Shown: piece by piece, positions 49,487 through 59,500 of the stretch | How the letters are laid out: the number at the start of each line of letters is the position of its first letter | How positions within the stretch are numbered: position 1 is the stretch's first letter | Assembly: GCA_016710645.1 (NCBI GenBank) | Contig: JADJVI010000050.1 | Span: 62,001 to 126,000, forward strand | Length of the DNA: 64,000 nucleotides | Source of the DNA: Actinomycetales bacterium | Lineage (GTDB): Bacteria; Actinomycetota; Actinomycetes; Actinomycetales; Dermatophilaceae | Reading direction: 5' to 3' | Made by a program: the position numbers and the translations under genes | The notes under the pieces: model-generated | What the model was told of the DNA's origin: nothing | The model's database searches: none | What the model saw: only the letters and a program-made list of their open reading frames with translations

Positions 49487-50421
49487 GTCGGATCGGCCCA
49501 GAGTCGGGCCCGCAGGGTATGCCGTTCCCCCGGCGCGAGCGTGACCAGGCCCGCACCACTGCGGAAGGCGTCGGCGGGGCAGCTCATCGGTTCGATCGCG
49601 AGCCCGGCCCGCCCGATGTTGTCTGCCGTAAAGACCTGGGCCCAGCGGGTGTCTGAGGCGATCGTCGTGCGGAACGGCATACCGGGTCGGGACAGCGACG
49701 CCTGCCAGCCGCCGTCCGGGAAGCCGGTGAAGGCATGGTCGGCGCGGATGAGCGCCAACGGCACGCCGCCGCGCAGGTCGAGGCCATGGCGGTCGACCGC
49801 TCCCTCGCGCACCGGCAGGCCGCGCGAGTCGGTGAGGACGACGCGGGCGGCGGGGATATCGGCGAGGCACTCGTCGAGGGGCCCGTCGCCGCAGCGCAGG
49901 TAGGGGTGGAAGGCGACGCCATAGGGCGCGGGCACATCGCCGAGGTTGACCGCGTCGACGGTGACGCGCAGCCCGTCCTCCGACAGCGCGTAGTCGACGG
50001 CGAGCCCGAGCCGGAACGGATAGCCCGGCTGCGGCCACAGGTCGGTCGCCAGCGTCACTCGGTCGGGCGCTGCACTCGCGACCCGCCACTCCTGCCAGCA
50101 CACCAGGCCGTGTAGCGCGGTCGCGGTGTCGGGTTCGGTGAGCGGGAGCCGGTGGTCGGCCCCGGCCCAGGGGTAACGCCCGTCGCGCAGCCGGTTGGGC
50201 CAAGGCGCCATGACCTTGCCCGCATAGGCCGGCGCGTATGCCGTTCCGTCACCTTCGGAGTCGGTGGCCAGCACGAGGTCGGCACCACGCCAGGTGAGCC
50301 GCGCGAGGGCCCCGCCGACGGTCGCGACCCGGGCCGTGTAATCCCCGTGACCGAGCGTGAAGAGCCGACCATTGGGGCCGGTGGGGGCGGTGAGGTGAGC
50401 GTCACCGAGGGAGGAATTCAT
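49477..50421 (-). CDS. Aldose 1-epimerase (galactose mutarotase family)
   Basis: A 314-residue mutarotase that interconverts alpha and beta anomers of hexoses. Features are WPNRLRDGRYPWAG (about residues 75-88), the first catalytic His in ALHGLVCWQEW (about 104), the second in VAFHPYLRCG (about 169), and the catalytic Glu near the C-terminus in AIEPMSCPADAF (about 279). Cytoplasmic. It follows the B12-regulator gene by 15 bases on the same strand and may be transcribed with it. The 3' end overlaps the 11-bp repeat array. Confidence 0.9.
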   Translation of the reverse strand: MNSSLGDAHLTAPTGPNGRLFTLGHGDYTARVATVGGALARLTWRGADLVLATDSEGDGTAYAPAYAGKVMAPWPNRLRDGRYPWAGADHRLPLTEPDTATALHGLVCWQEWRVASAAPDRVTLATDLWPQPGYPFRLGLAVDYALSEDGLRVTVDAVNLGDVPAPYGVAFHPYLRCGDGPLDECLADIPAARVVLTDSRGLPVREGAVDRHGLDLRGGVPLALIRADHAFTGFPDGGWQASLSRPGMPFRTTIASDTRWAQVFTADNIGRAGLAIEPMSCPADAFRSGAGLVTLAPGERHTLRARLWADPTTA

Positions 50422-50436
50422 GGCCGGACCTGAATC

Positions 50437-51792
50437 TCACCGCACCGACGGTGTCGACGTCGTGGGGGCTGTGGGCACCCCGTGCTCGAGGATCCGCAAC
50501 GCCTCGGTGACCGGGTCGCCCGCGGCGTAAATCGCTCCGGTGGCCTGCGCGAACGCTGCCGTCGCCCCCGCCCCGGCGACGATGACCGGCCCGGCCTCGG
50601 CCAGCGCCTGCACGTCCGGGCGGATCGCGCCGAAGCGAGTGGGATGGGTCGCCGCAATCATGACGAGCGCTGGGCGGGGTTCGATCTCGGTGTAGATCTG
50701 GCCCACCGGGGTGTCGGCCCCGAGGTAGATGACCCGCCAGCCGCCGCGGTGCAGGACGATCCCGAAGACCATCGCAGCCAGGTCGTGCAGCTCGTGCGGC
50801 GGGCAGGCGATGACGGCGACCGGTCCGCTGCCGGTGGCCCAGCCTCGGGCCAGGCCGGCGAGGCGGCCGCGCAGGATCTGGCTGGCGAAGTGCTCCTGGA
50901 TGAGCGAGATCTCGCCGCGTTGCCACCGATCGCCCTGCTCCTTGAGGTAGGGCATGACGACATCGCGCAGGACGGTAGTGAGGGAGTACTCGGCGATGAG
51001 CCGGTCGAGCACGTCATGCCCGCCCTGCTCATCGAAGTGGTCGAGGCTGCGGGCCAGGAGCGCGCGGTAGCCGTAGAGCGAGGACGGCCGAGCTGCTGGC
51101 GAGCCCGAGCCCGCAGCTGTGGGTGCACCCGCAGCTGTGGGTGCACCCGCACCCGCGGTCGGGCCCGTGGCCCCGGCTGGGGTAGCCGTCTCGGTGCGCG
51201 AGGCCTGGTCGACATTGCTCGAGCTAGCCGGCGCAGCAGAGGAGGGCGCGGCGCCCGGCGCGTCTGTGGGGCCGCCGGACGGCATACCGGCTGGTGCGGA
51301 GGCGGAGAAGGTGCCGGTCGCGGGGCCGAGCCCCCCGTCCGCGCGGGCCTGTGCCTGGGCGGCCGACATGCGCAGCACGACGGTCTCGTCGTCCTTGGCG
51401 CGCAGCACGACCTTGGCGGCTTCGGCGGGCGAGAGGCCGGTCGCGAGCAGTTGGATCATGTGCCGGATGCGGCGCTCATCATCGAGCGAGTAGAGCCGGA
51501 AACCGCCGGCCGACCGGTGCGGTCGCAGCAGCCCGTAGCGGGTTTCCCACGCGCGCAGGGTGTGGTCGCTGAGGCCGACCCGGCGGCTCAACTCGCCGAT
51601 CCGCACCAGGCCCTCGGGAAGGTTGGCTTCCTCGGCAGGCGAGTCGGGGGCAGCTTGGCCCCGTATGCCGTCGGGCAGCCCGTCGGGGGGGCCGTCGAAG
51701 CCGGCGTTGCGCGCGGCCCGGGAGGCCGATCCGGAGGGGCTCGCCGACTGCTCCGAAGTCTCTGAGGGCGTGGCATCGGATGCGTCGGACAT
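50437..51792 (-). CDS. CarH/LitR-like MerR regulator with B12-binding domain
   Basis: A 451-residue photoregulator-type protein. A disordered N-terminus (1-60) precedes the MerR helix-turn-helix (about 63-130). A low-complexity Ala/Thr/Pro/Gly linker follows (150-238), then a four-helix bundle (239-310) and a cobalamin-binding Rossmann domain (325-445). The light-sensing motif W-x9-EH is intact (Trp290, Glu300, His301), and the lower axial ligand His336 sits in HELHDL. In CarH, adenosylcobalamin drives tetramer binding to DNA and light breaks it. The ATG at 51792 is six bases after TACGAT, so it is chosen over 51798. The long linker is unusual. Targets are unknown. Confidence 0.86.
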   Translation of the reverse strand: MSDASDATPSETSEQSASPSGSASRAARNAGFDGPPDGLPDGIRGQAAPDSPAEEANLPEGLVRIGELSRRVGLSDHTLRAWETRYGLLRPHRSAGGFRLYSLDDERRIRHMIQLLATGLSPAEAAKVVLRAKDDETVVLRMSAAQAQARADGGLGPATGTFSASAPAGMPSGGPTDAPGAAPSSAAPASSSNVDQASRTETATPAGATGPTAGAGAPTAAGAPTAAGSGSPAARPSSLYGYRALLARSLDHFDEQGGHDVLDRLIAEYSLTTVLRDVVMPYLKEQGDRWQRGEISLIQEHFASQILRGRLAGLARGWATGSGPVAVIACPPHELHDLAAMVFGIVLHRGGWRVIYLGADTPVGQIYTEIEPRPALVMIAATHPTRFGAIRPDVQALAEAGPVIVAGAGATAAFAQATGAIYAAGDPVTEALRILEHGVPTAPTTSTPSVR

Positions 51793-51798
51793 GGCCAT

Positions 51799-51804
51799 AT
51801 CGTA
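51799..51804 (-). promoter_or_regulatory. Leaderless -10 box of the CarH-like gene
   Basis: TACGAT on the minus strand, six bases before the ATG at 51792. Confidence 0.55.
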
Positions 51805-51879
51805 CCCGCAACCTTGCCAAAACCCTAGACCGACCTTTGATGGTCTCTCGGTCAGTCGGAGGATTTTCTAGACAGTCTC

Positions 51880-51908
51880 TTGACAGACCGTAGAAGGTAT
51901 GTCTAACG
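51880..51908 (+). promoter_or_regulatory. Consensus promoter of the GlsB-like gene, possible CarH operator
   Basis: TTGACA (51880-51885), 17 bases, TAACGT (51903-51908). The surrounding 51845-51920 is rich in GACC/GGTC and TAGACAGTC/TATGTCTA-like half-sites and is AT-richer than the flanks, as expected of an operator region between divergent genes. Control by the adjacent B12 regulator is inferred. Confidence 0.65.
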
Positions 51909-51983
51909 TTAGGTCATCGCCACCGAACCGGTGGCACCCACCACGCCACCGCGAGAGTGGCCGCCTCACCAGGAGACGCTCCC

Positions 51984-52259
51984 ATGTTCTCGACCATCCT
52001 CACGATGATCATCGTCGGTGCCATCGCCGGATTCGTGGCCCGCCTGCTGGTCAGCAACGACGGCGTCAGCGGCGTCGTCCCCACCATCGTTCTGGGCATC
52101 ATCGGCTCGTTCGTCGGCGGGTTCCTCGGCTACTTGCTCTTCGGCCACGACGCCGCCTCCGGCGCGATCCAGCCCTCGGGCATCATCGGCTCCATCATCG
52201 GTTCGGTCATCGCCCTGCTGGTCTACCGCAGCACCCGTCGCCGCAGCGTGACCGCCTGA
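51984..52259 (+). CDS. GlsB/YeaQ/YmgE family membrane protein
   Basis: A 91-residue protein with three hydrophobic glycine-rich helices (about residues 2-20, 28-52 and 62-80) typical of transglycosylase-associated GlsB/YeaQ/YmgE stress proteins. An AGGAGA site precedes the ATG. It is divergent from the CarH-like regulator and has a strong promoter with TTGACA, so light- or stress-controlled expression is plausible. Exact function is not known for the family. Confidence 0.85.
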   Translation: MFSTILTMIIVGAIAGFVARLLVSNDGVSGVVPTIVLGIIGSFVGGFLGYLLFGHDAASGAIQPSGIIGSIIGSVIALLVYRSTRRRSVTA

Positions 52260-52290
52260 CCCGTCCGCCGGCATACGGCGGCCAGGACGT

Positions 52291-52318
52291 CCCGCCCCCG
52301 CGGCGCAGCGGGGGCGGG
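52291..52318 (+). terminator. Terminator of the GlsB-like gene
   Basis: Perfect 11-bp stem CCCGCCCCCGC / GCGGGGGCGGG, 6-base loop. Downstream, GTAGGAACAGCAC occurs twice in a row (52346-52375). Confidence 0.7.
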
Positions 52319-52424
52319 CAGCACCACCCACACCACCTACTCCCCGTAGGAACAGCACAACGTAGGAACAGCACCAATCGATGTGATGCACGACCTCCCT
52401 CCCCCGAGGCTGACCACCTCACCC

Positions 52425-52454
52425 GTGGCGGGGCCGCACCAGCGGCCCCGCCAC
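52425..52454. terminator. Second hairpin before the CHAD gene
   Basis: Perfect 12-bp stem GTGGCGGGGCCG / CGGCCCCGCCAC, 6-base loop. It may end readthrough from upstream. Confidence 0.6.
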
Positions 52455-52517
52455 TTCTGTCTGCCCCGCCACGGGGCAGCCCGTGAAGAGTGCAGCAACT
52501 CCTGACACGATGCCCTC

Positions 52518-53372
52518 ATGACCACCGCTGCTGTCAAAGCCACTGCTCTCCAGATGCGCCCTCATGCCTCGGCCCAGCGGGCCTTCATGACGGTCGCCAC
52601 CGCCTGCCTGGCCCATGCCGACGCCAACCAGCCGAGCCTGTCGATCGACGATCCGGAGGTGCTGCACCAGTTCCGGGTCGCCTATCGCCGGCTGCGGTCG
52701 CTGCTGTCGTTGGCCCGCGAGGTCACCAAGACCGACCCCGAGGGACTGCGGCTCAAGGTCGAATTGCGGGAGCTGGCGGCCAATTTCGGCGAGGCCCGCG
52801 ACCTCGATGTCTTCCTCGAGACCAACCCGCACATGTCCGAGGCCGATCACGCCAAGGTCGACGCGGCCCGGGTCCGGGCCTACGAGAAGGTCGCGGCGAC
52901 CCTCGACAGCGCGGCCTGGGAGAAGTGGCACGACAGCTTCGACCGATGGCTCGACAAGGGCAAGTGGCGCAAGAGCCTCGGCGACGAACCCTGGACCGGC
53001 CGCACCCTGGCCCGCCACGCCCTCAACCGCCGACGCTCGCGGATCGTCGGGATGGGCAAGGCGCTGGATGAGCTGAGCGCCTACGACCGCCACCAGGTGC
53101 GCATCGAGGCTAAGAAGCTGCGCTATGGCTGCCAGTTTTTCGCGCCGCTGTGGCCGGAACAGGCAGCTGAGATCGCCGCGATGGAGAAGTCGCTCGCGAC
53201 CATCCAAGACGCGCTCGGCAAGCTCAATGACGCCGCGACGTGGGAGCACATGGTCGAACTCGCCGACCTCGACCACACCGATGCACCCCATGTCGACGAG
53301 GACGTGCAGCTGGTCCGCGCCCAGAAGGCCGTCGACGAGCTCATCTCCCACAAGCCGTTCTGGCGGGTCTGA
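52518..53372 (+). CDS. CHAD domain protein
   Basis: A 284-residue helical protein made of two halves with conserved histidines and basic residues: VLHQFRVAYRRLRSLL (about 48-63), RDLDVFLE (about 93), and the second-half HQVRIEAKKLRYGCQFF (about 194-210). CHAD domains bind polyphosphate and localise to polyphosphate granules. No attached CYTH domain is present, so it is not a polyphosphatase by itself. A CACGAT box lies six bases before the ATG. Confidence 0.87.
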   Translation: MTTAAVKATALQMRPHASAQRAFMTVATACLAHADANQPSLSIDDPEVLHQFRVAYRRLRSLLSLAREVTKTDPEGLRLKVELRELAANFGEARDLDVFLETNPHMSEADHAKVDAARVRAYEKVAATLDSAAWEKWHDSFDRWLDKGKWRKSLGDEPWTGRTLARHALNRRRSRIVGMGKALDELSAYDRHQVRIEAKKLRYGCQFFAPLWPEQAAEIAAMEKSLATIQDALGKLNDAATWEHMVELADLDHTDAPHVDEDVQLVRAQKAVDELISHKPFWRV

Positions 53373-53511
53373 GGCGGGAAGCCAGCCTCGGCACACCCAC
53401 GAATCTCGGTCTCACCCAACGAGAATTCGTGATTTCACACACGAAGGCGGCGTTCACGCGCAACACTGACGAGATCCAGTCCGATCCCGACTCTCCCCGG
53501 GAGATGGCGTC

Positions 53512-56500
53512 ATGTCGTTGTGGGATGAACTTCCCGAACCCGTCCGGTCGACGGGTGCCCTCGATGGGCTGCGCCCGTTGCTCGACGGCCTCACCGGCTC
53601 CGGCCCGGTCGAGACCTCCGATGCGGACGGCTTCTGGTCGACCTACACCGCGACCGAGGATCTCACCGGCCCGCTCGCCCTCGACCCGCGCACCGGCGCC
53701 TTCACGAGCGGCGGCAGTGGCGGCGGCTCCGGCACCCCGATCGAGTTCGCCGACCCACACGTCGTGGTCACCCTGTCGTTCCACCTCACCGGGACCGGCG
53801 GCTCGCGCGACGGCGGCTGGAAGGTCGAACTCACCGCCCCTTCACTGCGGATCCGTATGCCGTTCCTGCGCGGCGCGATGCTCGACAGCTTCGGTCACCT
53901 GCGTGCCGACACCAGTAAGCCGACGGTCGCCTTCACCTTGCCCGCGGTCAAGGTCCGGGTGCGCCAGCTCGCCGGCGCGGCCGTCTCCGTCGACCTCATG
54001 TCGGCGACGATCGGCCCCGGAGCGACCGATCAGATCTACGAGTTCATCGAGATGGACCCGCCCTATGCGCTGGTCGGACCCTCCGACACGGTCGGTTTCG
54101 CCTTCCAGACAGCGGTGCTCGACCTGTCCGGCACGGCCGGTCCGAGCGGCGTCCCGGCCTCGGCCCGTGCCATGCCCGCCGCCTGGCAGGGCTTCTTCCT
54201 GCCCGATGCCCGGCTGTTCGTCGCCCCCGACGGCCTGGAGGGCTTGTCGGTCATGGCCGGCGTGCGCAACCTCTGGATCGGCATCGGCGTGCACGAGGGG
54301 GTCACCGGGCTCTTCGAGGCCGAGGTGGTCAACCGCGGCCAGACCCCGTCGATCGTCGTGCGGTTCGTCACCGACACCGGCGCCCAGATCGCCTACACCG
54401 GCGACTCCGCCCAGGTGCCCGAGCACACGACGGTGTATGCCGAGTCCTCCGGCGGCCTCGGCGGTTACGACATCTCGATCGTCGTCGACGGCACCACGAC
54501 CAGCAGCGATCGGGTCTCGCTGACCACCCCCGCGACCGGCACGGTGTCGGTCGAGGTTCGCCTGCACCCGGTCGGCCAGACCACCGTCGTCACCTCGCGC
54601 ACCCTCACGGTGAGCCGCAGCGCTGCCGCGGTCGGCGGTGGGAGCGGGGCCGGCGCCCCGGTGACGCTGCGCACGACCTCGCACGAGACGGCATACCTCG
54701 TGTTGGTGTCCCAAACCACCACGGAGGCGACCGTCCGGCTGTCCTCGAACGCGGCCGCGACGTGGACCTGGCCGGGCGGCACCGCCTCCGGCGCAACCGC
54801 CACGATCCCGGTCGCGACGGGCGCGCCCGTCTCAGTCAGCGCGACGACCACCGCGGCCGCGCAACAGACGCTGGACTGCTACTTCCTCTTCGACCACCCA
54901 AAGGTCGACGAAGGCAGCCCGTATGCCGTCAACCCCGCCAACACCCACACCGCACCCGCCACCGACCGCACCCACCCGTCGGCGTCGGCGCTTTTCATCC
55001 CGGACGCCCAGGCCCGGCGGGCGGTCATCGGGGCCGGCACCCGACTGACGGTGAGCGGGTATGCCTCTTACGAGGGCGACCCGAGTGCCGCTCAGGAGGC
55101 GCGCAACCTCGCGCTCAGCGAGCGGCGACGGCAGGCGATGATCGACGCCCTCGGCGCGGCCGGCTACACCAACCTCGTGGCAGGCGAAGCCGCCGGGACG
55201 GCGAAGGCGCGCGCTGGCACGTCGATCGACGGCGCCCCCGCGCCCGCGCCGGGCGCGAGCGCCTGGTGGCGCGCGCGAGCCGTGAGCGACACCCCCGCGG
55301 CCCCCGTCACGGTGACCGGCGAGTTGCAGCGGCCCGCCCTGCCCGATCGGATCGACCGCGACCCACGCCCGCCGCGCTCCAACCCACCGGACTGCTTCCA
55401 CAAGCTCGGCGTGCGGGTCGAACTGGTCCGCAGCACCTTCGTACGCTGCGAGATCTACGGCGAGTTCGACATCGAGACCGCCGCGGAGAGCAACCTGCGG
55501 CGCAAGGGCCAAGCGCAACCACTGCGAGCTACGGGGTCGCCGCGCAACCCCAACGACGGCATCTGCACCTTCCTCGTGCGGCTACGGATTGCCGAGGACC
55601 AGGGGTCCTGGGAGATCAGCGGCGAGTTCCGGGCCAAGGAGGGCGACCTCGACGGGCTTGCCCAGATGACCTCGTCCAACTCCAACGCCACCCCGCTCAA
55701 CATCCTCGGCGCCCTCGCGGTGCTGGCTCCGCTCACGGCGAGTGCGACGACCTTGTCGCCGGCCGCTGGGGCGGTCGTGGCGCTCGGATCGGTCGCGCTC
55801 GGGGCGAGCGATCTGTTGCACACCAGCCGGCTCACCTTGCGCGGCGCCGAAGTCATCGTCAGCCAGGGCATCCTCGGCTCGGACGGCATCACGACGGTCG
55901 ACCAACGCGGCACCCAGGTCGTCGTCCTCGTCGACGTCGAGATTGCCTTCTCGTTCGACCTCACCCTGGTGCGGGTCGACCCGGCCCATCCCATCGTCAC
56001 CCGCTACAAGGCCATCGGGGTGCGCTCCTCGTGGGGGACCTCACCCGGGGTCGGCAACTCGGTCGACTACATCCCCTTGCCGGTGTTCTTCCCGGAGCGC
56101 GGCTACAGCCTCGACATCCCCGCTGGGTCGCTCACTGCGGCGCCCCCGCTGGACAACATCCTGCGGATCCTCGGGGTGCGGGTCAGCCGCGACAACCCGA
56201 CCTACCTCGAGGTCGAGGTCGGGCTGGGGCTTGACCTGGGCGTCATCACCATCGAGACGGTGCGAGTGCGCGCGCGGGTCGACGGCCCGCCGCTGGACCT
56301 GCAGCTCACCAAGTTCGGCGCGAGTGTCGACATCCCCAACGTGCTGACCGGCCGGGGCTATGTCTCGATCGAGTCGACCGGGTTCTCCGGGTCCTTCGAC
56401 CTGCAGGTCATCCCGCTCAAGCTGCGCGCCACCGCGAGCATCGCTGTGCGCCAGTCGGCCGGGGTGACGGGCGTCCTGCTCGGCATCGAGGTCGAGTTCC

Positions 56501-59500
56501 CCGTGCCGCTCGTGCTGGGCTCCTCGGGCCTGGGCATGTTCGGAGTGCTGGCCGGCGTCGGGATCAACCACGGCCGCCTCGAAGACACCACCCAGACGGT
56601 GCCGGCGCTGGCCTGGCTCCAGCAACAGTTCGCCCGCCCTGGCGGGGTCATGGACCCCCAAGGCTGGGGCCTCATGCCCGGCCACTACGCCTTCGCCGCC
56701 GGCGTCCTGCTCGGCACCCTCGAAGGCGGTTACGTCGTCCACCTCAAGGGCATCGTCGTCATCGAAGTGCCCGGACCACGCCTGCTGTTCGTCATGAAGG
56801 CCGACGTCATCAAGGCGCCCCCGGTGCTCAAGTCCAACCAGTCGGCGACCTTCCTGGCCGTCCTCGACCTGGACTTCGGGCGCGGCACGATCACGATCGG
56901 GATCGTCGCGGCATACGAGATCGAGAAGATCCTCAAGATCCGGGTGCCGGTCACGGCCTTCTTCGACACCAACCAGGTGGAGAAGTGGTTCGTCGACCTC
57001 GGGTCCTACACCGACCGGGTGACCGTCGAGGTCCTCGACGTCATCTCCGGCTCGGGCTACCTCATGATCCACGGCGACGGCACGTCGATCTCCATCCCCG
57101 GCCTGCCTGCCCCCGGCAACGGGATGGCCATCGCGACCGGCTTCCACATCAGTGCCGTGCTCATGGGCAGCAAATCGATCGGGCTCTACCTCGAGGTCGC
57201 GGCCGGCTTCGACGCGCTCATCGCCTTCGACCCCTTCTTCGTCGCCGGCAAGATCTACGCCCGGGGCGAGCTGCGGCTGTTCATCATCAGCATCAGCGCG
57301 AGCGCCGAGCTGACCGTCATCGTCGGCAAGCGCGAGGAAGGCGGGGTCCTCAAAGACCAGCCCTATGTCCACGGCAAGGTCTGCGGCTCTATCGACCTGT
57401 TCTTCTTCGAGATCTCCGGCTGCGTCGAGCTGACCATCGGCGCCGAGCCGACCGACAACCCCACACCCAAAGACCTCATCGCCGGGGTCAGCCTGGTCTC
57501 GCGCAGCCCCGCGCTCGTCGAGGGCAGCGCGGTCGACCGGGCGGTCGACGGCACGCTCGGCGACGCGCACGACCTCGCCAAGACCCTCGCCGCCGGTGAG
57601 CACCTGCTCGTCGTGCCGCTGGATGCCATCCCGGTGCTCTCCTTCGACGCCATCCCGACCGGCCTACCAGGCACCGTCATGGGCGGCACTCCGCTCGGGC
57701 ACAGCGGCGCCGAGGCCAACCCGTGGCAGAAGATCGGCGACCGCTGGTGGCGTTACGAGCTGCAGTCGGTCACCCTCACCGGCGGCCCGCTGTTGCCCGC
57801 CGACGGCAAGACCCCGAGCACCTGGTGGACCGGCCGCCCGCCCGGCACGCCGGTCCCCCGCACGGCGCTCGCCCTGCTCAACTGGTTGCCCACGCCGTTC
57901 TCCCGCGCCGTGCCCTATGGCGAGGAGCTCGTCCGCTCCATCGACCAGCGCTGGGGCACCGTCTGTCACCCCGCCGCACCTGCCGCACCGGTGCTGTGGA
58001 CCTTCGACGGCAAACCGCCCGGCCCCAACCCCGCGGGCTGGCGGCTGCACGGCATACCGTGGCCCGACCCGCCCGAGACCATCCGCACCGCCCCTGTCGA
58101 CGCGGATCTCGCGGTGAGCGAGCCCTGGCGCACCCACGACCCCGTCGCCGACCTGCTGCAGGGCACCGAACCCGCGATCGTCGTGTCCGACTACGTCCCG
58201 TGCACTCATTCCAAGACCCGTGCGACCGTCCGGAGGATGACGCTCTCGTCGCTCGCCAAGGAGGTCAGCGGCACGAGCAATGCGCGCCTCCCGCAGGGCG
58301 AGGAAGCCCAGACCGAGCTGTTGGAGCACCTCGCTGCCGGTATGCCGTTGGGAGACTTCGCGGCCACCCGCGCCACCACGGCGTGGGACGCCGGCACGTC
58401 CCCGGACCCGGTGCCCTGCACCGGCGCGATCCTGCGCTCGCCGGTCTTCGACCTCGACCGGCCCGCGCCTCGCGGCACGCCTGAAGACCAGAAGGTGGTC
58501 CAAAAGGTTTGGGGGGCACAGGGTTTCAAGCCCGACCCGCTGCGCGATGCGGTGCGGTTCGAGCCCTCCGACGCCCCGCGTGAGCTCGCCCTGCTGCTCT
58601 TCGTCCCCCGCACCGCCCTCGAACTCGGGCTCATGGTGCGCCTGGAAAAGGCCGACGGCACCCCGATCCGGGAACAGCAGGTCAGCCCCGCCGACATCGT
58701 GGGCCCGGGCAATGCGTTGCCCGCGCAGCTCTCCGACCCGGCCGGCCCGTGGTTCGACCCGCTGTCGCGCGCGGCTCGGATGGCAGCGCGAGTGGCGGCC
58801 TCGTCCACCTCGGTCGGCCATCTCGCGGTCTACGTCACACTGCGCGACCTGCGCGACGACCTCGGCGCCGTCGTCGTCGGCTATCGCACACCCCCGCAGG
58901 GCAAGGACGACGACTTCGCGCCGTTCTACGTCGTCGCGGTGACCGGCCTACTGGCCTCGGAGGTCACCCGCCAGGACTACGACGAGACCATCGTCTCGGA
59001 CAACAAGGACGCCCTGCAGACCGCCCTCGTCCAAGACCCCGACGACCGCGCCCTGCTCTCCCCTGGCGTCACCTATCGGGTTGCCGCCACCTGGCGGGCC
59101 GCCTGGGTCAAGCAGGACGCCCGCCCGGCCGCCTCCACCACACCCACGTGGCAGCCGGCCAAGACGCAGACCTTCGAGTTCGCCACGGCTCCGGCCTCCG
59201 ACTCTCCGCAGAACCTCACCCCGTGGCTGCTCGCGACGGCGCCCGGCATGGACGACGTCGGCGTCTTCTGCCGCGAGCCGGTCCGCATCGTCTTCGCCAC
59301 CCAGAAGGTCGCGGCGCTGTTCGCGGCATACGGGAAGGAGCTGCGCGTCCTCGTGCGCTCGGCCTCCGGGGCGCATCCCGAGCCACCCGGCGGCGGCGCC
59401 CCGGGCGACCCGTTCACCGTGCCGCTCACCGCGAGCGCCTACCTCGCAGCCGCCGCGATCGACGTGCAGACCCCGTGGGAGGAAGCGGTCCGGAAGGTGC

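Noticed and set aside
56041..57603. A 520-codon minus-strand frame within the giant gene
   Set aside because: Asp/Glu/His/Arg-rich antisense translation; the sense frame is continuous for 2251 codons with regular beta pattern.
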